This document shows positions 21,268 through 29,313 of a DNA stretch of 29,313 bases, piece by piece (the first letter of the stretch is position 1; every line of letters begins with the position of its first letter). The translations under genes and the position numbers were made by a program. Location: assembly GCA_033439765.1 (NCBI GenBank), contig JAULSN010000020.1, positions 1 through 29,313 on the forward strand, in the 5' to 3' direction. The stretch comes from Lasiosphaeria ovina. Taxonomy: Eukaryota > Ascomycota > Sordariomycetes > Sordariales > Lasiosphaeriaceae. The notes beneath the pieces were generated by a model. It did not search any database and had not been told where the DNA came from. It saw nothing but the letters and a program-made list of their open reading frames with translations.

Positions 21268-24159
21268 ATGAGCCAGGCCTCCCATCACAATGCGCTCTCT
21301 CAGACGCAGCCTCGTTACCAAACTCTCCCGCCACTGCCCACCCCACATGCGCAATATGAGCAGCCATCCCCGCCATACACGGTTGCCAGCAGCCACTACA
21401 GCCCCAATGATCACCCAGACGCGTCACCTGGCAAGCGACGCAGGATCTCCAACGACGACCATGTTGAGGGCGGCAAGGAAACCGGCCAAGCGAAAGCCGC
21501 CGCCACTGGCGCGAAGTCCAACTCTCGCGCTCTGTTGGCGGCACTTCCGGGTGGAGGAGCAGGCCGTGCTGAGGGTGGGGACGACGATGGCGACGATGAC
21601 AGTGGCGGCCGGAGCAGGCCTGTTCCTCCTGCCAACCCAGCAGCGAGCAAGTCTCGACGCGTGCGCACAGGCTGCTTGACCTGCCGCGAACGCCATCTCA
21701 AGTGCGACGAGGGCATGCCGGACTGCAACAACTGTCAGAAGAGCAACCGCGAGTGCAAACGAGGGGTGCGGCTGAACTTCATCGACGTGCAGGTCAAGAA
21801 CCCACCCTACGTGCCTCCGAGGCTGGAATGGTCAGGTGCGTGGTTCGGTCCTTGGTCTAGTCATACCACTCAAGCTTGCAAGAAATAGCAAATGGTGTCG
21901 CCCTGCTTCCATGTGCAGCAGCTACTGACACCATGTGTACATAGTCAAGTTTCAGGACGAGTCGAGGTTGATTGCGTCCGAGTATCAGGGAGGGATAGGA
22001 CGATATCTCCAGCTTGACCGAAAAACCATTACGCCACCGCGAGAAGCGGAGCCGGACGAAACGCGCCACCGGCCGTCTATCCCTACGGGGGCTGACGACG
22101 TGGTTGCACCCAATGACGGGCCTGGAGGTAAAGATGTCGGGTTCCCGTCAAGATCCCGAGATCCATATTTTCCTAGCCGCGTTGAACAGGCCGCTACCCC
22201 CCCCGCTCAACATCCAGGGTATGACGACGGTCAGCTACCTCAGATGCGAGAGTTGCTGTCTAGGCATAGCAGCAGTGCCTTTTTGACAGCTTCTGCACCG
22301 ACGCCAGCGACCCAGGCACCGTCTCCGGGTGACGCCTTTCTGCTCAACGATGCGTATGGCATCAAAGAGGAATCAGTTCCGCGAACCTTTTCCACCAACG
22401 TTGATATGTCGAGCACCTTACCAACCCTGGCCCCACAAACTAGTTCTGGCAGCTCAATGCTGCAGATCCGTGGTTCCAGCGGCCGAGGAAGCACGCCTGA
22501 GGGATCTACAACACCAAACGACAAAGCAGCGGCGGACCGCGATTATCTGAGCACCAACGACGAGATTCTGTTTATGCGCACATTCATTGAAGAGGTTGCC
22601 GTCTGGATGGACATCCTGGACAAGGACAAGCACTTCACCAATATGACGCCGAACCTGGCGCTCGAATCACCCATGTTGCTGAACGCGTTTCTTGCATGCG
22701 GCGTCAAGCAGCTGACGCTGGTCGAGGACTACAACGAGGAGAAAGCAGTATACTACTACGACACGGCAACGACGCAGCTCCTCCGGTGCCTGCAGAATCC
22801 GGACCGCAACATGGACGAGTGCGCCACCACAGCCGTCGTGCTCAACGTATACGAGATTATGACGGAAAAGCCAACGCGGCGCATGAGTCACATTGCCGGT
22901 GCCCGGGCACTGATTCGAGAATGCGGCTGGAATGCGTCGACGGCTGGCATTGGGTCGGCTTGCTTCTGGATTAACATCGGCATGGAAGTGCTCAGTTGCC
23001 TGGCCTATAACTGGCATACGGCATGGGACCCGGATCAGTGGGGGTTGGACCTGAGCTTCACAAACTGGCCTTCAGGCAACGAGAGCCGTGACGACAGCGG
23101 CCCGAACGGCGACAGGAGAGACAGCTACGCGAGACACATGCTTGAGACGGACGGCCGTGGCGATGAGGAGAGCTGGGTGCACCGCATTTTGTACATTGTG
23201 GCCAAGATCTCGAACTTCCGCGCAAACATCCCGCGCTTCCAGGAGGCGTCGCCACACGATGAGCAAGTTCGCCTGCAGACTCGCTTCGCCGAGTGGAAGA
23301 GGTTCAAGAGCATGTGCGATGCCTGGAACAACAACTGCCCCCGCCCAATGCAGCCGTATGGATATGCGCACTCGCCATCACGCAAATCGCTCTTCCCAAA
23401 CGTGTGGTAAGTCTCCTGCCGAATGCTAGTTGGAAATAGTAGCCCATGCTAACTGACATTTCTCTCGAAAGGCTCATCAATCGCCCGGCAATCTTGGGGC
23501 GTCTCTTTTATCACACAGCCATGTGTCTGCTCGCGCAGATCAACCCCATCAACCCGCGCGATAGCACCGAGAACCGCGCGGCGCAGCTGCACCACGCCCG
23601 GCAGGTTTGCGGCATAGTCGCACATACCGAGGACCGCGGCGTCGCGTCCGTCGCCATCCGCAGCCTTACCATCGCCAGCTCCGTCCTGACAGACCGCCCG
23701 GAACAGGACGAGGTCCTGGCAATCCTCAACAGGATCAACAAGGCGACAGGCTGGCGCCTCGGGGGTGTGGTGGCGGAGCTGAAGAAGACGTGGGGGTGGG
23801 AGGTGGGCGCGCCGCTCGGCCTCGCCCCCATGAGCACCCTGCCTCCAAGCAGGAGCAGCAGCAGCAACACCTCCGCCGCCGCCTCGATCCCTGGCGGCCC
23901 CCCGACGTTCCAGTTCCCCATGTCACATACGCAACAGCAGCAGCAGCAGTATTCGAACCAGCACCAGCACCAGACAGCGACAAGTGCCGGCTCTTCGTCT
24001 TCCCATCATGTGGCCGCGACGCTGCCCCCGCCAAACGTCCACCCCTTGCTCATGCATGCCGACTTTGCGCACCAGAACCACCCGTATCAGAACTACTACG
24101 AGCCGCCCAACCGGAACAACCAGTCCAGGCCGCACACGCATAGTCTCTGGTCTGTGTGA
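21268..24159 (+). CDS. Zn2Cys6 transcription factor with fungal transcription factor domain
   Basis: The exons are 21268-21835, 21945-23406 and 23472-24159. The introns (109 and 65 nt) have donors GTGCGT and GTAAGT, branch sites ACTGAC and CTAAC, and acceptors TAG and AAG. The 905-residue product has a basic patch GKRRRISN near 55-62 (possible nuclear signal) and an acidic stretch near 105-111. A full binuclear zinc cluster follows, with Cys at 136, 139, 146, 153, 156 and 163 (C-x2-C-x6-C-x6-C-x2-C-x6-C). A Ser/Pro-rich linker separates it from the helical fungal-type regulatory domain ([19 protein letters not shown]). The tail is rich in Gln, Ser, His and Asn, including a Gln run. The class binds CGG-type DNA sites. 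The layout resembles regulators annotated OefC-like in aspergilli, but that is from memory and weak. The target pathway is unknown. The reading frame is clean. ATG 21268 has a GCCATGA context. Confidence 0.9.
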
Positions 24160-25773
24160 ATGTGTAAGAAGGTTGTCGAGACGGATTTCAATACTGCATC
24201 AATTCCAAATGTTTATATTTTCTGCTGTACATTCTAGCCATGTTATTCTCATGACACGGTTTCGTTTCCCTGCTGCTCATATTTTGGAGAAACTGTTCCA
24301 TTACCCTTCAGGTCATTTGTATACATTTCCGCTTTCCGCTTCTGCGTATACCCACTTTGGTGTTCATTTTGTCTTTTGAAGTGCCCCTTTTCAGGCATAC
24401 AAGCGTTTCATAGACCGCCTTGTTTTTATTATGTGGGAATCTGTTTAGACTGTCGAAAACGTCTAGCCACGCGATTTCGCTATTATGCCCCTGACGCGAT
24501 ATCCGAATAGCATGGAATGGAATGTGTACATTTATATAGGTTGCAGTCTAAACAGGGAGTTCTGGTAGTCTAAACAGTATGAACCTTGTCGGTGCCGTTC
24601 AATTCTTTGACTTTTTGCTGTACCGCGGTAAATGTTTAAATGTGTTCACTCCAGTGTGTGCGTGATAGATCTAACTGTGGAGGTTCCTCCTTGAGCAGAC
24701 GAAATACAAAATAATATACCATCTGTAAGGGTAGCAGTCTAAACAGGGGATTTTAATAATCTACACACCCTTTCTCTTTTATTTTTAGTCGAGGGGAGAC
24801 TTGAAGACATCCAGTCTACATCCCCCTCGATTATGATCTGTACGAATCACAGCTCGATTCTCAATCTACGTCGACAATCTAACATCACCCTGCCATATAT
24901 TTTCGAGAGCATTCCCGTCGACGTGATAGATTTCCCCTCCGATTTTCAACATGGAGATGTCGAAGTCGATGGAAATCTTGCCCGTTCTAATATAGAATAA
25001 TATTGGGTAAGGTGTTGTTGGTCACAAGGGCTTCAACTTGCTCGTACGATTGGCTTCAAACTTGTATCTGAACTATTCTGCTGAAACCGGTAAAGATCAC
25101 TAGGTTCTCAATTAGTTTCGGTAACTGCCATCTCTTGGAGCCTGGGCCTTCCAGACTTCAATATTGGTAGATCCCCAAAACTCGTAGATGCTAGGTCTTC
25201 GAGACACCAGGTATCGAGAAGCTCGAGCAGCATTACTTCCTTCCCATAATTTCCCTCTTCTCTCTTGCACCTGGTCTTGTTTTTTTTGTTCTCTTGGCTC
25301 TTCCATGTTCCGAGGGTGAGGAGGCACTAGTTATCCAATAGAGATTTGGTTCAAAGTCTAGATGATGACGTGGTCAACCGGGTGGGAGTGGACAGGAGTG
25401 AAAGGAAGAGTTGAGGGTGAAAACATCGAGACCATAGTCTCGGTATCGAAATATTATTGACAAGAGAAATGAGATGTCTAGCGTACGAATGTTATTCATA
25501 TGGCCATCATGTCACGATTTACCTTATCGAACAAGCCATCTACATCACTTTGGGGGTAATTTAATGCACAGGAGACTAGGTAGGTGGCCTTCGTCTGTAA
25601 TGTCTGGTAATGCGCCTGTCTATGTTTTGTCATATTCTTCGTGATGATGCTCCGTCCCCAAAAGAAATAACATGTCAAGGCCTGGGCCAAATCCTCGTAG
25701 AAATCTTTCGGCCGCCAATCAAGCACGCCTGCTGCTGTAAAGGTAAAAAAGAGAATAGTTCCTCGACTTCCGC
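24160..25773. other. AT-richer convergent intergenic region
   Basis: The Zn2Cys6 gene (+) and the HAD gene (-) both end here. GC content drops clearly against the flanking genes. The region holds the 12-bp repeat family at 24441-24746 and two short minus-strand frames (25327-25112 and 25726-25496) without recognisable domains. The drop in GC could mark an old, point-mutated element, but no transposase remnant is readable. Confidence 0.45.
24441..24746. repeat. four copies of CAGTCTAAACAG, one inverted
   Basis: CAGTCTAAACAG occurs at 24544-24555 and 24735-24746, a one-mismatch copy (TAGTCTAAACAG) at 24566-24577, and the exact inverse CTGTTTAGACTG at 24441-24452. The outermost copies face each other as terminal inverted repeats bounding 306 bp. 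The two exact plus copies share a longer flank (GCAGTCTAAACAGGG). A small non-autonomous element relic is possible. No clear target duplication is visible. Confidence 0.55.
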
Positions 25774-26838
25774 TTAGGCAGCCGGCGCCGGCGCCGCAGC
25801 GTTGTCGACCGCCTGGATGACCTCGTTGTCATCGACGCGGGCCGTCTCCTTCATGTACTCCTCCTCGTCGACGGAAACGGGCGGGACCGTAATTCCATAG
25901 CGGTCGTAGGGGAAGTCGACCAGCGTGGCCAGATACTCGGCCCAGCCGTCGTCAACCTCGCCCAGCTGGTGCAGGTCGACCTGGCCGGCCTCGCCGGTGC
26001 GCGCGGCGAGCACCTCAGCCTCGCGGCCCGCGTACTCCTTCTTCAGCATGGGGTGGGGGCACCAGATGACGCGCATGCCGGCGCGCCGGCCGGCCTCGAC
26101 GCCCGGCACGCTGTCCTCAAACACGAGACACTCCTCGGGCTTGATGGGCGCCTCGCCGGCCGCCAGCGACTCGTTGATGGTCTGCAGCGCGAGCAGGTAG
26201 ATGTCTGGGAGGGGCTTGCCACGTCCGGGCGGGATGCGCTTGTCGTCGCCCAGCACGCGGCGCTGCGTCTCGAATACGCTGAACAGCTCCTCGAGGTGTG
26301 CCGTCTTCAGGCGGAAGTTGGACTCATGAGACGAGGTGGCCAGGGCAATGTGTACGCGCTGCTTCGGGGACTCGCTTTGGGCGTCCGGCTGCTGCTTTGT
26401 GTTCTGGGCATCCCAATACCGGGTTCGGCCCAGGTCGTTTAGGAGTTTCTCGATGCCCGGCAGCGGCTGGGTACCGGGAAAGTGCTGGGCCTGGAGGGCG
26501 TAGTACTCCTTGCTATATTCCTCCTCGGTAATTGGGAGCTGGGCCCAGTCGTGAAACAGCTTGTTCGCAGCGGGACCCGGGCGGCCTTGAAGCTTCGCCT
26601 TGATGCTCCAGGGGAGCTTGGGCTTCTGGTACTTCTCCAGAACGAGGTTGCAGCAGAGCGAGTACAGGTCTTCGGTGTCGAGTAGCAGGCCATCCATGTC
26701 AAAGAGGCAGGCGCGAACAGGGGGGAAGCTAGCAGAGAGCATCGCGTCAGTTCGTGCCTTGGAATTGGGCGATGCCCGAGGAGCCCAACCAAGGCCAAGC
26801 GGGGGAGGGGGAGGAACTTACTCGGTGCGCGGCGCCAT
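25774..26838 (-). CDS. HAD-superfamily phosphatase (PUDP/GS1-like)
   Basis: This is a small-molecule phosphatase of the haloacid dehalogenase superfamily. A 17-nt first exon (26838-26822, MAPRT plus GA) is joined across a 93-nt intron (GTAAGT donor at 26821, CTGAC branch site, TAG acceptor ending 26729) to 26728-25774. The product is 323 residues. The first exon gives MAPRTDFPPVRACLFDMDG. Starting instead at the downstream ATG 26742 would translate intron sequence. The HAD motifs are all present: motif I FDMDGLLLDT (nucleophile Asp16, Asp18), motif II ATSSHES (Thr/Ser about 137-139), motif III Lys177 in GKPLPDIY and motif IV FEDSVPG (Glu210, Asp211). A helical cap lies between motifs I and II, with a polar insertion at about 107-129. 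The C terminus adds an acidic and Ala/Pro-rich tail. Relatives include pseudouridine-5'-phosphatase and 2-deoxyglucose-6-phosphatase; the substrate cannot be set from sequence. No lesions. Confidence 0.88.
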
Positions 26839-28124
26839 TTTCGCCGGCTGTACTGTAGGAGAGCGAAAGGGTGAGGTTCGGGGGAAGGAGGTGCACACGA
26901 GGGAATTGCGGTTTGAGGAGAGGCTGGATTCTGGAGAAGAGCGACGAGTTTGATGGTGACTGCGCGTTGGTCTGCGGGGCAGGAGAGAGAGGGGTTTGGT
27001 TGCAGCGGAGCTCTAAGTAGGTGGGTAGGTAGTTATATATCGGGAGGTTGGCGAAGTCAGGTGTTTGTAGGGAGGGTAACTGGATCCAGGTACTAGACAG
27101 CTTGCTTATCAAGAAAGCCAACAGAGACTGTTGGGTCAATCTCAAACTGTCGGGAGCAGACCAAGCGCGCTGGAGGGCCGATTGTATGTATGTTCACGAT
27201 GGGAAGTACCGGGAAGGAGGGGTAACACACAGAATCGGCCCCGGTTGGAAAAAGCAAACAACCTGGAAAAAATATTAAAGTTGGGGAAGCTCTCAGCGAA
27301 AGCGGGGCGGGGACCCCTGTAGCCGTCAATAGCCAATCCATGCAAGGACCCAGTGGCACACGGCAGCCCTCCCAGCCGCTCTGCGTCACCTTCAAGATAC
27401 GCGAAGCGCTCTTCTAGGTTCAGGTTCGCGACATTTCCCGAGACCGGGTGGCTCGCATGCAATACGATAGAGTGGAATCAGGACGGCGGGACTTGTCGGG
27501 CTTATTATCCTGGCGACTTGGTCTAGGTCTTTCGTCAGCCGAGGAAGCTACCAACGGCGGGGGACAGGGAGATAAGCATCCATCCAGAGTCTCGAGGCAC
27601 CAGCGACGAAAAGTCCACTCAACGCAGCCTTGGGTTGCAGCCAGATTAGCGGGTCACAGCAGTTCAGATGGGCCGCTTCCGCCGGTCCCCTTGACGTAAG
27701 GCCTAACCGAGCTGCCGGCCAAATTGGAGAGCGGGGGCGGGCGGACGCGCTAGCGCGCGGACTTGTTAACAAAGCCACCGCTGATAACGTTAGAGTGAAG
27801 GGGTAGCAGAGGGGCCCAAGTTGCATCATCAGCGGGGAGGTGGGTTACACGGGTTCCGTTTCCTGTGCCACAGTGGACGTCACATCAACCTACCAGCGTT
27901 GGGTACCTAGACATGTGAAAACAACGACGAGCTTCGCTGCAACCTCCCCTGTGCAATTACCTCGCGGTTTGTCCAACGGCTTAACCTAACACATACCTTC
28001 GCATGACGCCGGTCTAGCTTCAAAGCCGACTCCACCCGCGAGCGTTGATTGCCCCGGCGCAAATCCTTATCTGCCCTGTACCGACTTTGGGAATTGAAGA
28101 GTCAAACACTGCCGTCGCCGAAAC
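26839..28124. promoter_or_regulatory. divergent promoter region between the HAD gene and the TPR gene
   Basis: 1.3 kb separates the two start codons. An AGGT/GGTA tetranucleotide run with an adjoining TATATA lies at about 27015-27039, some 180-200 nt upstream of the HAD start; the same tetranucleotide family occurs near 8571-8593. I found no supported gene in the remainder, only short overlapping frames. Confidence 0.4.
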
Positions 28125-29244
28125 ATGGTGACCAATAGCGAAGGCCCCCCGACGACTGGGGTTTCGGGCCGCAACAAAGCGGGTTTGGCGGAGGAGGAGG
28201 ACAAGGACAAGGACAAGGAAGCTGGGGATGGGGAGGAGCAAACCTCCAGATTCTCGCCAGAAGAGGAAGCGGCAAGACTACCCTACTCTCCAATACCCGC
28301 TATAGCGACCCCGTTTGCCTGCTGCCTGGTGGTGCCAAGTTAATCGTCGCTAACTGCTAGTCTCGGCATGGCTGCAGGACATGGTAGCCAAGTCCAACAC
28401 GCTCAAGGTCGAGGCAAACGCGCTTTTCAAGTCGGGCAGCGTTGATGCAGCCATCAACAAGTACGTCGAGGCCATGGCGGCTTGTCCAACCTACCTAGAC
28501 TACGAGCAGGCCGTGCTCCAGTCCAATCTCGCCGCCTGTCACCTGAAGTTGGACGAGTGGAAGGAAGCCGCTGACAACGCCACCGCGTCCTTGGACTCTC
28601 TCGACCGCCTGGAACGGGAGGAAAAGGAGAAGAGTGCCGAGCAGGCCAGAGCAGAGGCAGACAGCAACGACGTCGAGGCCGAGATAGTCAGCGCGGGCGC
28701 TGCCAAGGCTGGCCCAGCCATAGCGAAGCCCGACGAAGACCCAGCCGAAGCTGCCCGCCGGAAGCGCCAGGATGACATTGCGAGGATAAGGTCCAAGGCG
28801 CTGATGCGGCGGGCACGGGCAAAGAGCGAGCTGGGCGGATGGTCAAACATGGAAGGCGCCATTTCCGACTACAAGCGGCTGGCCGCCATGCCTGACTTGA
28901 GCGCTGTGGACAAGAAGATTGTCCAATCTCAGCTCCGGGTGCTGCCGCCCCGGGCCAAAGCCGCCCAGGAGCAAGAGACTGCCGAGATGTGGGGGAAGCT
29001 GAAGGAGCTGGGCAACGGGATCCTCCGGCCCTTTGGCCTGAGCACCGACAGTTTCCAGATGAACAAGGACGAGAAGACGGGCGGGTACAGCATGAACTTC
29101 CAGGGTGTGGTGGTGGTGGCGGTGGCGGCGGCGGCACCGACAAGCCGTGAGGGTGCTGGGAGCAGCTCCCACCTCCTTTGGGAGGTTGACGAGGCTTGGA
29201 TTGTCGTCTCCAAAGGAATGCATCCGCTGCCAAGTCTATCGTGA
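28125..29244 (+). CDS. TTC1-like tetratricopeptide repeat protein
   Basis: TPR proteins of this kind are adaptors, and human TTC1 contacts Hsp70/Hsp90 family chaperones; the fungal role is not settled. Exon 1 (28125-28271) encodes 49 residues with an acidic DKDKDKE stretch and ends SPEEEA. Exon 2 begins at 28378 with DMVAKSNTLKVEANALF. The join gives the family signature EEEADxxAxSNxLKxEANALF. The intron (28272-28377) has a non-canonical GC donor (GCAAGA), a CTAAC branch site and a CAG acceptor. TPR helices follow: AINKYVEAMAACP, LDYEQAVLQSNLAACHLKL, then a charged linker, then RSKALMRRARAKSELGGW and ISDYKRLAAMPDL. A conserved GNGILRPFGLSTDSFQ and GGYSMNFQG close the domain. As read, the frame then runs through Val/Ala repeats to 29244 (337 residues). 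A one-base loss near 29106 would instead give a Gly-rich tail ending at the TGA 29148-29150, which looks more natural. Confidence 0.8.
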
Positions 29245-29313
29245 GACTGCCACCGCTGCGTAAGTGAAGTCAACTGTTACGCAACTCACCAACTTCGCTG
29301 CTGGCTTGAGTGT

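Noticed and set aside
25422..25445. CGAGAC-CATA-GTCTCG hairpin
   Set aside because: A six-base stem is expected by chance in a window of this size and has no supporting context.
27142..27462. 106-residue minus-strand frame upstream of the HAD gene
   Set aside because: It overlaps other frames of equal quality, shows no domain, and the HAD gene already has a well-supported first exon downstream of it.

Overview
The window looks like nuclear DNA of a filamentous ascomycete. The coding regions are GC-rich, and the introns are short with GT(A/G)NGT donors, CTAAC/CTGAC branch sites and (C/T)AG acceptors. The gene set includes an ASTRA subunit, a fungal-type Zn2Cys6 regulator, a DHAPAT/GPAT acyltransferase, a secreted copper monooxygenase-like protein and a Kex2-type repeat precursor. 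A member of the Sordariomycetes, perhaps Sordariales, is my inference from style and cannot be proved here.

Layout, left to right. A possible truncated start codon lies at the left edge on the minus strand, followed by a long leader. Next is a secreted, probably GPI-anchored serine carboxypeptidase (1824-4035, +) whose only intron carries a run of 293 C. Pantoate-beta-alanine ligase (5105-6367, +) follows. Then comes a secreted repeat precursor with dibasic sites (7240-8274, -) and an LPMO-like secreted protein (9403-10053, -). RNase P/MRP subunit POP4 (11046-11800, -) shares a divergent promoter with a DHAPAT/GPAT acyltransferase (12498-15253, +). ASTRA subunit ASA1 (15863-17478, -) is followed by 3.8 kb without a convincing gene, then a Zn2Cys6 regulator (21268-24159, +). 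An AT-richer spacer with a dispersed 12-bp repeat leads to a HAD phosphatase (25774-26838, -), which is divergent from a TTC1-like TPR protein (28125-29244, +).

These are mostly unrelated housekeeping and secretory genes. I see no biosynthetic cluster, mobile element with coding capacity, CRISPR array, rRNA or tRNA. The most novel object is the repeat precursor. It has a signal peptide, three identical Phe/Gly-rich cores bounded by RR and KK, X-Pro dipeptides at each core's N terminus (an alpha-factor-like layout), and spacers with a recurring H-x-E-H motif.

A caution on quality. Five genes contain single-base frame slips, most of them next to short homopolymers, while five others are clean. 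In the three genes with slips of both signs (carboxypeptidase, acyltransferase, ASA1) insertions and deletions balance exactly. Essential families (POP4, ASA1) are among those affected. This, with the 293-C run, points to base-level assembly error in patches rather than to true pseudogenes, but only raw reads can decide.
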